From NCBI GenBank assembly GCA_051009975.1, contig JBPCWA010000500.1:1-7795 (forward strand): a stretch of 7,795 nt of DNA. Direction: 5' to 3'. The stretch is from Tectiglobus sp051009975 (GTDB taxonomy: Bacteria; Pseudomonadota; Alphaproteobacteria; Rhizobiales; Hyphomicrobiaceae). The translations under genes were made by a program, and so were the position numbers. The notes under the pieces are model-generated. The model was not told the origin of the DNA and did not search any database. It saw only the letters and a list, made by a program, of their open reading frames with translations. Of this stretch, positions 1-6,169 are shown in pieces. Position 1 is the stretch's first letter. Each line of letters opens with the position of its first letter.

Positions 1-1
1 G

Positions 2-127
2 GCCAATAACTTGATCCCGCGTGCTGGCACGGCGGACGAGATTGCGCAGGCAATCGTTTTCGCAGTCGAGAACGAGTTCGTCACCGGTACAACCATCGAC
101 GTCGACGGTGGCTGGCTGCAATCCTGA
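2..127 (+). CDS. Short-chain dehydrogenase/reductase (SDR), C-terminal part only
   Basis: The frame is open from the window edge to a TGA at 125-127 and encodes the last 41 residues of an SDR-type NAD(P)-dependent oxidoreductase. The visible motifs are R-A-G-T-A-D-E-I-A-Q-A followed by F-V-T-G-T-T-I-D-V-D-G-G-W, the classical SDR C-terminal pattern (helix after the 'R.G.pdEiA' loop, then 'vTG..i.vDGG'). The Rossmann glycine motif and the Y-x-x-x-K active site lie outside the window, so cofactor and substrate cannot be judged. The gene may be intact upstream; the cut is the window edge, not a visible break. The next coding trace, on the opposite strand, also ends as an SDR, so the two tails converge. 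Confidence 0.85.
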   Translation, partial: ANNLIPRAGTADEIAQAIVFAVENEFVTGTTIDVDGGWLQS

Positions 128-269
128 GGCTCAAACCACATCGCAAGCAAGAGTTCTTCGGGTCCAAGCAATGAGGGCAGCGGTTCGCTGCCCAACCCAG
201 TGCGGTCGCAATTATTAGGCGACGCTCCGAGGTCTGCTCAGTGCGCGCCGGCTTGGCGCCGGTAGTGGT
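128..269. other. Intergenic gap between convergent SDR tails, with a small GC hairpin
   Basis: There is no coding signal here. A short inverted repeat, CCGGC (248-252) and GCCGG (258-262) with a 5-base loop, lies between the two convergent stop codons. It could act as a weak bidirectional hairpin, but neither side has a T-run, so I do not call it a rho-independent terminator. Confidence 0.3.
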
Positions 270-479
270 TTAGTAGACTGACCCACCATCGATGCGGATA
301 ATGGCTCCAGTGGTGTAGGAGGCATGGTCAGAGGCGAGATAAAGTGCAGCTCCTACGATCTCGTCAGCCTCGCCGCCGCGTTTAAGTGCGATGCGCTCTT
401 CAGCTCTCGCCTTGAACTTTTCCATGTTCCAGGCCTTTGAAATGTCGGTTTCGAATAATGCCCCAAAAGATGCCCCCAC
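270..479 (-). pseudogene. SDR-family oxidoreductase remnant (C-terminal third)
   Basis: This minus-strand frame ends with TAA at 270-272 and encodes about 70 residues. They contain F-E-T-D-I-S-K-A-W, then R-I-A-L-K-R-G-G-E-A-D-E-I-V-G-A-A-L-Y-L-A-S-D, and finish T-T-G-A-I-I-R-I-D-G-G. That is the standard end of a classical SDR: substrate loop after the 'PG' turn, 'R.g...Eia....yLaSd', and 'tG..i.iDGG'. Reading upstream in the same frame gives no SDR-like sequence beyond about 479 (no N-x-I-x-P-G, no Y-x-x-x-K, no glycine motif). A full SDR is about 250 residues, so about 70% is missing. The only start near the break is a GTG at 477-479 without a Shine-Dalgarno. The break abuts the recombinase remnant on the other strand, which points to an old insertion or deletion junction near 480-540. 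Confidence 0.75.
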
Positions 480-540
480 AATAAAAACGTGTCGCCGGCG
501 AGAAGCTATCCAGAATTCTCAACCTCGGCACGCCGGACCT

Positions 541-723
541 ATGGGCCGAACCGCTGGCACCAACCTCGTGCGTCTGGGTGTCCTACCGCACGTGCGAGAG
601 CGCGTCCTCAACCAAGTCATTCCGGGAGTCGAAGGGATCTACGACCAATACTCGTGGTTGGACGAGAAACGCGACGCACTCAACCGTTACAACGCATTTC
701 TGCAGGAACTGTTGTGTCTCTGA
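541..723 (+). pseudogene. Tyrosine recombinase (phage-type integrase) C-terminal remnant
   Basis: The frame encodes about 60 residues ending at TGA 721-723. The core R-T-A-G-T-N-L-V-R-L-G-V, then V-R-E-R-V-L-N-Q-V, then G-I-Y-D-Q-Y-S-W-L-D-E-K-R-D-A-L matches the box II region of tyrosine recombinases of the 'HDLRRT..T.l.rlGv...v.ervLNHv.....giYdry.yl.eKR.AL' type. Two things mark it as dead: the expected H-D-L-R-R motif is degraded to H-A-G-P-M-G-R, and the catalytic histidine of L-N-H is a glutamine. No N-terminal arm-binding or core region is recognisable upstream, where the sequence is the antisense of the SDR remnant. It most likely marks a decayed genomic island or prophage end. No tRNA gene or attachment repeat was found beside it. 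Confidence 0.7.
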
Positions 724-743
724 TTACTGGTACTGCATGACTG

Positions 744-810
744 CTTTGCTCTCGGAAGCGGACGTAAGCAGGTGCAGCGATCTACGTCCGAGATGGGCCA
801 TAACTGGTCG
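744..810. repeat. Dispersed intergenic repeat, copy 1
   Basis: This 67-base stretch aligns without gaps to 2220-2286, with 54 identical bases by my hand count. It includes an exact 18-mer (784-801 and 2260-2277). Its left part (CTCGGAAGCGGACGT) resembles half of a palindrome of the type ACGTCCGCTT...AAGCGGACGT, and a related element occurs at 6018-6046. It is non-coding, sits just after the recombinase remnant, and resembles intergenic palindromic repeats I associate with rhizobial genomes (from memory, not searched). Confidence 0.6.
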
Positions 811-932
811 TGGCCCAATTCCGGTTCACCACCGCCGAAAGGCCCACTTCGGCACGAGCCCAATCCAGGCCGATTGTTGCGATAAGTTCCATTTCGGCTC
901 ATCCGGATCATGATGCTCCTCACGATCAGAAT

Positions 933-1013
933 AGCGGCTTAATCCGTCGCCGAGAGGAGCCGTCCCGTGCAGGAGATGGACACGGTCGTGCCATGGTCGA
1001 TCCCCGTCACCCA
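933..1013 (+). pseudogene. Possible IS5-family transposase N-terminal scrap, frameshifted
   Basis: Three short pieces in two frames, read in order, resemble the N-terminus of IS5-type transposases. S-G-L-I-R-R-R-E-E (933-959) recalls '.GF..Y...TRRe.f'. Q-E-M-D-T-V-V-P-W (970-996, shifted by one base) recalls 'laEMd.vVPW'. V-D-P-R-H-P (996-1013, shifted back) recalls 'liePhYP'. The expected 4-6 residues between VVPW and the DP.HP motif are absent. No terminal inverted repeats, DDE residues or rest of the transposase were found. The match is short and rests on recall of the family, so it may be coincidence. Confidence 0.35.
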
Positions 1014-1302
1014 CTCCCGCCTCTTGGGTCAAGAACGATTGAGCTCCATCCGTTTCCTTTCGATATTGAATCGCTACCGGTTGTGATGCCGATCGAAATT
1101 GTTAATGTGCACGAAAGTATGTTGAAGCCATACCAATCGTGGTGGCAGGCGGTCCCCGCAGGCGATCGAGTTCCACTATGTTTCAAAGGTATCAACCGAC
1201 ACCTACTCAATCAGCGTCAGGCTCTTGGAGTAGCTGGTTGTCTCATCAGCTCAGGACAAGCCTCAGCCATGACACATTCGTTCTCTTCATCCGTCACGTT
1301 CT

Positions 1303-1307
1303 AGGAG
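1303..1307 (+). promoter_or_regulatory. Shine-Dalgarno AGGAG for the SnoaL-like gene
   Basis: AGGAG ends seven bases before the ATG at 1315. It is the strongest ribosome binding site in the window and fixes the start of the 181-residue protein. Confidence 0.75.
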
Positions 1308-1314
1308 CCTCAGA

Positions 1315-1860
1315 ATGCCTAACCACGATCTTGTGGCCCTCTGGGAAGCGCATTGCCGACATGAGTTCGAAACCCGGGACGTCGATGCCACCATGTCCAC
1401 GATGGTAGCCGAGCCGTACGTCAACCACGTCCCGACAATGACCGGTGGTGTCGGGCATGACCAGCTCAAGCGGTTCTACAAATATCATTTCATTGGCGAG
1501 AACCCGGCGGACATGGAGCTTTCACCGATCAGCCGCACAGTCGGCGCTGATCAGATCGTTGACGAGTTGCTGTTCAAGTTCACCCATACGAGCGAGATCG
1601 ATTGGATGCTGCCGGGCATCAAGCCGACTGGTAGAAGAGTCGAAATTCCTCTTGTTGCCATCGTGGGCTTCGTGGACGGCAAGGTTGCGCACGAGCACAT
1701 CTACTGGGACCAAGCCTCAGTCCTGGTGCAGGTTGGGCTGCTCAAGCCAGAAGGTCTACCGGTGGCAGGCATCGAGTGCGCCCGGAAGGTTGCCGACAAC
1801 TCGTTGCCAAGCAATCAACTCATGGCCCGCTGGGTGGAGAGCGAGGGAAAGCCAATCTGA
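1315..1860 (+). CDS. SnoaL-like / NTF2-fold family protein
   Basis: The 181-residue product matches the SnoaL-like branch of the NTF2-fold superfamily, whose members act as small-molecule cyclases, isomerases or hydratases, or only bind ligands. An N-terminal helix (about 4-30) leads to Y-V-N-H-V-P-T-M-T-G-G (35-45), a pocket-lining segment. Then come the sheet strands F-K-F-T-H-T-S-E-I-D-W-M-L-P-G (88-101), P-T-G-R-R-V-E-I-P-L-V-A-I (104-116) and D-G-K-V-A-H-E-H-I-Y-W-D-Q (121-133). D132 lies where polyketide-cyclase relatives carry their acid/base Asp, with H126 and H128 nearby. A tail of about 45 residues extends beyond the usual fold. There is no signal peptide or membrane segment, so it is probably cytoplasmic. 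It stands alone, flanked by debris, but the SDR and amidohydrolase tails nearby suggest a catabolic setting. From memory, related domains also occur fused to dienelactone hydrolases. The substrate is unknown; the fold call is firm, the reaction is not. Confidence 0.85.
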   Translation: MPNHDLVALWEAHCRHEFETRDVDATMSTMVAEPYVNHVPTMTGGVGHDQLKRFYKYHFIGENPADMELSPISRTVGADQIVDELLFKFTHTSEIDWMLPGIKPTGRRVEIPLVAIVGFVDGKVAHEHIYWDQASVLVQVGLLKPEGLPVAGIECARKVADNSLPSNQLMARWVESEGKPI

Positions 1861-2010
1861 TCTTGATGCTAATCCTAATGAGGCAGAGGCAGATTGGCGG
1901 CGCCTAGGTGGCCGTTTTGTTGACCAATCGCATTTCCACCTTCCTGGGCATCCCAGTCACCGTGCGATTATCGCGGTGGCTGTGTCCCGGCGGGGCGCGG
2001 CCACCACTGA

Positions 2011-2118
2011 TCCGAGCACCCAATGTGGATTGGCCAATGGCACCCCCTTGAGAACCTCAGCTTGGTCGCGGATACCCACAAGAACTTCGCCCTCATCATT
2101 AAGGATGGCGTGATCTAA
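2011..2118 (+). pseudogene. Amidohydrolase-family C-terminal remnant
   Basis: The frame ends at TAA 2116-2118 and reads H-P-L-E-N-L-S-L-V-A-D-T-H-K-N-F-A-L, then I-I-K-D-G-V-I. This is the typical end of metal-dependent amidohydrolases (imidazolonepropionase/dihydroorotase-like superfamily), 'GDPLe.l.ll.dp...i.lImKDGki', where the last strand belongs to the small beta-sandwich domain. The usual G-D/N before P-L is replaced by W-H, and an in-frame TGA lies at 2008-2010. No metal-binding H-x-H or barrel sequence is recognisable upstream, so only about 25 codons of a protein of about 400 residues survive. It cannot be functional alone. Confidence 0.55.
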
Positions 2119-2219
2119 GAGAACGCGCTTTAAGGCTTGAAATGACGGCTGACCATGGCGACCGCCAAGGGCAATTTTGGCTCATAGGCAGACCTGAGCA
2201 CTGCAGCAACCTATAGCCG

Positions 2220-2286
2220 CTTTGCTCCCGGAAGCAGACGTGAGCAGGTGCAGGAAGACACGTCCGAGATGGGCCATTGGCGGTCA
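2220..2286. repeat. Dispersed intergenic repeat, copy 2
   Basis: This is the partner of 744-810 (54 of 67 bases identical by hand count, same orientation). The best conserved blocks are GCAGGTGCAG (2244-2253) and the 18-mer at 2260-2277. The left arm, CCGCTTTGCTCCCGGAAGCAGACGT (starting near 2218), can form an imperfect stem. It lies about 200 bases upstream of the cyclase gene, in a non-coding gap. Confidence 0.6.
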
Positions 2287-2486
2287 TCAGCGACGTTAGC
2301 CATAGTGCGACGTGAGATTGGCTTCGTTCTCCGCCTGGCGCGAGTTGCCGGCCAGGTCCAGACAATCTGCGCCGTAAGTTGCTTACTATGTGTTTCGGAC
2401 AGGAACTGAATACCAACCAAGCATATTGGACGGGCATGTTCTGCATTCCGATCCAGTTCTGATATCATTGCGAAAAGGGCGACGCG

Positions 2487-4811
2487 ATGGAACAAGAGCT
2501 CGGCGATTGGTTGTATGAATTGGGTCTTGGTGAGTATGCAGAGGCCTTCGCCGAGAATCATGTTGATTTCGCGCTTCTCACGCGTTTGACCACCGAGGAT
2601 CTGAAGGAAATCGGTGTCAGGTCCGTCGGTCATCGCCGCAAAATTCTCGACGCCCTCGCAGGGCATCCATCCGGCTCACCACCCCTGCCCACCGTCGCAA
2701 CTCCAGCAAACCGAGCGGTGTCTACAGCCGGCGGCGCCCATTCAGCCGAGCGTCGCCAGCTGACGGTATTATTTTGCGACCTAGTTGGTTCAACGGCGAT
2801 GTCGCAGAGGCTGGACCCCGAAGTGCTTAGTGAGGTCATTCGAAACTATCAGAACATAGTCGCGGGAGAAGTGGTTCGTTACGAAGGTCATGTCGCAAAG
2901 TTCATGGGCGATGGAATCATGGCCCTGTTTGGATATCCTCAGGCCCACGAGGACGACTGCGAGCGAGCAATACGGTCTGCCATTTCCCTGCTGCAAGCAA
3001 TTGAGCGGCTCGCCCCAGTCCGGAAAGAGCTGTTGCGGGCTCGTATTGGTATCAGTACGGGAGACGTGGTCGTCGGGGACTTGGTCGGCGAAGGTGCGGC
3101 CCAAGAAGAAGCCGTGATTGGAGACACACCGAATCTGGCTGCCAGGCTGCAGGAAGTTGCGTCAGCAGGACAGATCATTATCGACTCACGAACGCACCGC
3201 CTGGTTAGAAAAGCATTTTCCTGGAAGAATTTGGGCAGCCTTCAGCTCAAGGGTTTCGAAGGAGAACATGCGGCCTGGCGCGTGTCCGGCGAGCTTCAAG
3301 TTGCAAACCGCTTCGATATTACGCAAAGCGGCCGTTTGACGAATTTTGTCGGACGTCAACACGAGCTCGGTCTGCTGCTTGAACGTTGGGAACTCGCACA
3401 AAGAGGCGAGGGTCAGGTGGTGCTTCTTTCAGGAGAGGCCGGGATTGGCAAGTCGCGTCTGTTGCGGGCAATGCTCGGTGAGCTCAAGAACGAAAACCCG
3501 ACCCGGTTGAGCTACCAATGTTCACCTTACCATACCAATAGCGTGCTCTATCCGGTCTTACGCCAGCTCGAGCGTGTGGCTGAGCTTGATTCACATGACT
3601 CTGACGATGCCCGTTGTGCCAAGTTGGAGGCTCTGTTTCCGACCGATGACGTGCCAATCATCGCTGGCTTGTTCTCATCAGCACCTAACGAAAACCAGAG
3701 CACGCGCGAGTTGCACGCAGATGAACGAAAAGAGCGCATTCAAGGAATTCTCGTTGAGCAGTTGATCCGGCTGGCCAAGGAGCGGCCTGTGCTTTTCCTG
3801 CTTGAAGATGCGCATTGGATTGAACCGACCACCCTTGAAGTTTTGATGCAGACGGCACCCAACATTTCCGAGCATGGGGTACTCATGGTGCTCACGCATC
3901 GACAGGATTGGCATGCACCATTCTCGCTCGCCCCGAATTTGACACGGCTGACATTGAACCCGCTCAGCCGAATGCAAACCGAAGAACTAGTGCGCAGTTT
4001 GGCCGGATCAACGACCGATGAGGCAACAATCCAACATATAGCCTCGCGCACTGATGGTGTGCCGCTATTTGTCGAGGAACTGACTAAGTCAATAATCGAA
4101 GCAGCAGATACCAAAAGCGAAGTTCCGGAAAGCTTGCAGGCATCGCTCCTGGCCCGTCTTGATAGGCTTGGGAGTGCAAGGGACGTCGCGCAAGTGGCAT
4201 CAGTTGTCGGCCGGGATTTCAGTCAGGAGCTACTTGCCCGTGCTACGGGCAAACCTGGCCCAGAGCTAGCCGCGGCGCTCGAGCAACTCGTGGCTTCCGA
4301 GCTGGTGTACGTTAAGGGTACGATTCCTGTTGTCCGTTATACCTTTAAACATGCCCTTATTCAGGACACCGCTTACAGCACCTTGTTGATCAAACAGCGT
4401 CGATACTTGCACGAGCGGATTGCAAATGCATTGCAGGAGCTCTTTCCGGCCGTAGTCGAGACGGAACCGGAAATACTCGCACACCACTATACCGAGGCCG
4501 GCCTCAACGAAATGGCGGCTAATTTTTGGGAACGGGCGGCTCGGCGCGCGGCAGGGCAGTCGGCGAACCTTGAAGCTGTCGACCATTTCAGGCGAGCCAT
4601 CGAACTTCTCTCTGGCCTCCCGGAAAGCGCTGAGCGACGGCGCATGGAGCTACGGCTTCAACTTGGACTGGGGCCGGCGTTGATGGCCGTCCATGGTTGG
4701 GGAGTGCGGGAAGTAGCGGAAACTTACGAGCGAGCACGTGCTTTGGGGACGACCGAAGGCAATATCCCGTCCCAATTTCAAGCGACCTGGGGACTTTGGC
4801 TCTATAATTAG
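2487..4811 (+). CDS. SAM domain - class III adenylate cyclase - STAND ATPase protein, cut short by an in-frame amber stop
   Basis: The product is 774 residues up to a TAG at 4809-4811. Domains in order: SAM domain (about 3-60; W8, then L-G-L-G-E-Y and the L-K-E-I-G-V core); Pro/Ala linker (61-86); class III nucleotidyl cyclase (about 88-270); AAA/STAND-type NTPase (about 284-560); winged-helix and helical region (about 565-680); start of TPR-like repeats. The cyclase keeps metal ligands D98 and D142, adenine-specifying K138 and D213, and transition-state N216 and R220, so it should make cAMP from ATP. Walker A is G-E-A-G-I-G-K-S (316-323) and Walker B is L-F-L-L-E-D (436-441). The layout suggests a soluble cyclase gated by the ATPase/TPR sensor; the signal is unknown. 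The ATG is preceded by AAAAGGG at seven bases. Related proteins are usually about 1,000-1,150 residues, so this form lacks the tail, which continues in the same frame after the stop. It is either a truncated but catalytically complete enzyme or a recent pseudogene. Confidence 0.9.
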   Translation: MEQELGDWLYELGLGEYAEAFAENHVDFALLTRLTTEDLKEIGVRSVGHRRKILDALAGHPSGSPPLPTVATPANRAVSTAGGAHSAERRQLTVLFCDLVGSTAMSQRLDPEVLSEVIRNYQNIVAGEVVRYEGHVAKFMGDGIMALFGYPQAHEDDCERAIRSAISLLQAIERLAPVRKELLRARIGISTGDVVVGDLVGEGAAQEEAVIGDTPNLAARLQEVASAGQIIIDSRTHRLVRKAFSWKNLGSLQLKGFEGEHAAWRVSGELQVANRFDITQSGRLTNFVGRQHELGLLLERWELAQRGEGQVVLLSGEAGIGKSRLLRAMLGELKNENPTRLSYQCSPYHTNSVLYPVLRQLERVAELDSHDSDDARCAKLEALFPTDDVPIIAGLFSSAPNENQSTRELHADERKERIQGILVEQLIRLAKERPVLFLLEDAHWIEPTTLEVLMQTAPNISEHGVLMVLTHRQDWHAPFSLAPNLTRLTLNPLSRMQTEELVRSLAGSTTDEATIQHIASRTDGVPLFVEELTKSIIEAADTKSEVPESLQASLLARLDRLGSARDVAQVASVVGRDFSQELLARATGKPGPELAAALEQLVASELVYVKGTIPVVRYTFKHALIQDTAYSTLLIKQRRYLHERIANALQELFPAVVETEPEILAHHYTEAGLNEMAANFWERAARRAAGQSANLEAVDHFRRAIELLSGLPESAERRRMELRLQLGLGPALMAVHGWGVREVAETYERARALGTTEGNIPSQFQATWGLWLYN

Positions 4812-5804
4812 GGCAGGTCTGCACACCTGCGCGCGAGAGAGCTAACGACGGACCTGATCAGCTATGCGGCGCAAAGCAAGAATCCGACGCTCGATCTTCA
4901 GGCACACCATGCAACGTGGACAACGAAATTATTTACCGCTGAGCTGGCCTCTGCGATCAAGCATTGCGAAGCGGGGTTGAGCCTCTACGACAAGGTTCTT
5001 CATCGCGATCAGGCACTTCAATTCGGAGGACACGACCCTTGTGTCTGTTGCCATGTCCAAGGCGCAATAATGTATTGGCTCTCCGGCTGGCCGGAACGAG
5101 CGGAGCAACATAATATTAGCGGACTGGCCCTGGCAGAAGAGCTTTCCCATCGAACAAGTCTGGTACATGCGCACATGTTTTCCACCAGATATCGCATGAT
5201 GCGAAATGAGCCCCGCGCGGCCCTGGAGCATGCTGATCAATTGATCAGACTCGGGAAAGATATGGGGTTGCAACTCTACACGACGTTGGGAGAAACCTGG
5301 CGCGGCTGGGCCCTTGCCAAGTCAGGCGATGTCAGAAACGGGCTGGACCAGATGCGAAACGTGATGGAAGCCAGACTCGCCGGTCGTTCGCGTTTGGCAG
5401 CACCATTGGACCTAGCTTTCTTCGCGGACGCCTTGGCTGCGAACGAAGAGTTCGACGCTTCGCGAACCCAGCTTGCTAATGCGCTGGAACTGATCGAGCG
5501 TACTGGAGAAAGTTTCTGGGAAGTCGAAATCTATCGGTTGCAAGGTGAGGTTTCCTGGCGGCAGGGGAGCAGCCATCACGATGAAATCAAGGAGCGACTG
5601 AGCCGCGCAATGCGGCTGAGCCAGAAAATTGGCGCCAAAGGACAGGAGCTCCGAGTAGCTTGCACCTTGGCATCCATCATGCACGCGAATGGCGAGACGA
5701 AGCAGGCAAGAGCACTCTTAAAGCCTGTCTACGTTTGGTTCAGTGAAGGCCACGACACACCTGACCTCAAGAGCGCCAAGCGATTCCTCCAGCAGATTTC
5801 GTAA
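4812..5804 (+). pseudogene. TPR-like C-terminal tail of the same cyclase protein, beyond the amber stop
   Basis: This stretch continues in exactly the frame of the upstream gene for 330 codons to TAA 5802-5804. Reading through the TAG would give a protein of 1,105 residues. The sequence is family-like from the first codons: L-R-A-R-E-L-T-T-D-L-I right after the stop, then H-A-T-W-T-T-K-L-F, then Q-F-G-G-H-D-P-C-V-C-C-H, then A-I-M-Y-W-L-S-G-W-P-E-R-A, and several helical pairs of the TPR type (for example L-A-L-A-E-E-L-S-H and A-L-E-H-A-D-Q-L-I). This is the usual C-terminus of cyclase-ATPase proteins, a likely ligand or partner scaffold. Restart looks poor: the first in-frame ATG is at 5070, inside a conserved helix, and the TTG at 4977 has no well-spaced ribosome binding site. 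There are no other stops or frameshifts, which argues for a single recent nonsense change, a sequencing error, or readthrough. Confidence 0.85.
4813..4830 (+). other. Stem-loop one base after the in-frame amber codon
   Basis: GCAGGT (4813-4818) and ACCTGC (4825-4830) form a perfect 6-bp stem with loop CTGCAC, starting one base after the TAG at 4809-4811. No U-run follows, so it is not a terminator. Structures 3' of a stop can favour readthrough, but this one is short, very close to the stop, and could be chance within coding sequence. Confidence 0.4.
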
Positions 5805-5974
5805 GGATGCGAACGGTGCCTGCCGGGCCATGGTTATCGGCGCAGTACACACCACGCCAAGTCTACTTACGAGGGCGAGGCCGGTTTCGATACCGCCCGC
5901 CTCGAGATGGAATAACGTTCGAGATTTGATGATTGTTGCCGTCGTCCCCGGTGCCGATGCTGCACTTGCTCACG

Positions 5975-6046
5975 GCCGCTTGGGGTCATTAGCAGACCTA
6001 AGCGCATGAAGAAATCTACGTCCGCTTTGCATCCGGAAGCGCACAT
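5975..6046. repeat. Palindromic intergenic units related to the dispersed repeat
   Basis: Two adjoining units are visible. The second (6018-6046) is a stem-loop with 10-base arms (6018-6027 and 6037-6046, 8 of 10 complementary) around a 9-base loop. Its CGCTTTGCATCCGGAAGCG core closely matches CGCTTTGCTCCCGGAAGCA in copy 2. The first (5975-5997) has a GCCGCTT...AGCAGAC pattern, a degraded form of a CCGCT...AGCGG palindrome. These look like members of one palindromic family, here following the cyclase gene. Confidence 0.45.
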
Positions 6047-6143
6047 CGATCGGCGTTGAGTCAATGTCCGGTAACATCTCGATACCGATAGGCTGCTGCA
6101 GGGTTACGAGAGATCCGACCGCCGTGCAATATTCGAAAAATAA

Positions 6144-6163
6144 CCCGCAACCTTTCGCGGGAG
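6144..6163 (+). promoter_or_regulatory. Ribosome binding site partly buried in a GC hairpin
   Basis: CCCGC (6144-6148) can pair with GCGGG (6157-6161) around an 8-base loop. The Shine-Dalgarno GGGAG (6159-6163) overlaps the right arm and lies six bases before the ATG at 6170. Folding would hide part of the site. The stem is only five GC pairs, so a regulatory role is a guess, but the ribosome binding site supports the chosen start. Confidence 0.4.
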
Positions 6164-6169
6164 CATGCC

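Larger units (their letters stand above)
811..1314. other. Non-coding stretch upstream of the SnoaL-like gene
   Basis: About 500 bases without an intact gene. Long open frames exist on both strands, but their composition (many Arg, Ser, Pro and His, no domain pattern) reads as chance. The only coding trace I can support is the possible IS5-type scrap at 933-1013. Nearer the gene there is a small inverted repeat, TTGTC (1238-1242) and GACAA (1255-1259). I see no convincing -35/-10 pair, though the promoter of the gene at 1315 should lie here. Confidence 0.4.
1861..2486. other. Gene-poor gap between the SnoaL-like gene and the cyclase
   Basis: About 620 bases with no intact gene. It contains the amidohydrolase tail (2011-2118) and repeat copy 2 (2220-2286). 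The last 200 bases before the cyclase start are comparatively AT-rich and should hold its promoter, but I cannot name specific -35/-10 boxes. Long minus-strand frames across 2100-2666 have no domain pattern and overlap the start of the cyclase gene, so I left them out. Confidence 0.45.
5805..6169. other. Intergenic region between the cyclase tail and the hypothetical gene
   Basis: About 365 bases with no coding pattern I trust on either strand. The first 170 bases are featureless to me. The middle holds palindromic units (5975-6046). The last 30 bases hold a GC hairpin overlapping the ribosome binding site of the next gene. No classical terminator follows the cyclase stop. Confidence 0.45.

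Noticed and set aside
810..1304. 164-codon plus-strand open frame before the SnoaL-like gene
   Set aside because: No ribosome binding site, no domain pattern, low-quality composition, and it overlaps open frames on the other strand. Only the short IS5-like motifs inside it may mean anything.
1445..2113. 222-codon plus-strand frame overlapping the SnoaL-like gene
   Set aside because: It is a shadow of the well-supported gene in another frame. Its composition is Ser/Arg-rich, and the amidohydrolase tail lies in a different frame.
2099..2666. Long minus-strand open frames across the gap before the cyclase
   Set aside because: They run over the repeat and the well-supported start of the cyclase gene and contain no recognisable motif.
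4977..5804. Independent gene starting at TTG 4977
   Set aside because: The same-frame sequence from 4812 is already family-like, and the TTG has G's directly adjacent rather than a spaced ribosome binding site. The segment is better read as the tail of the interrupted cyclase gene.
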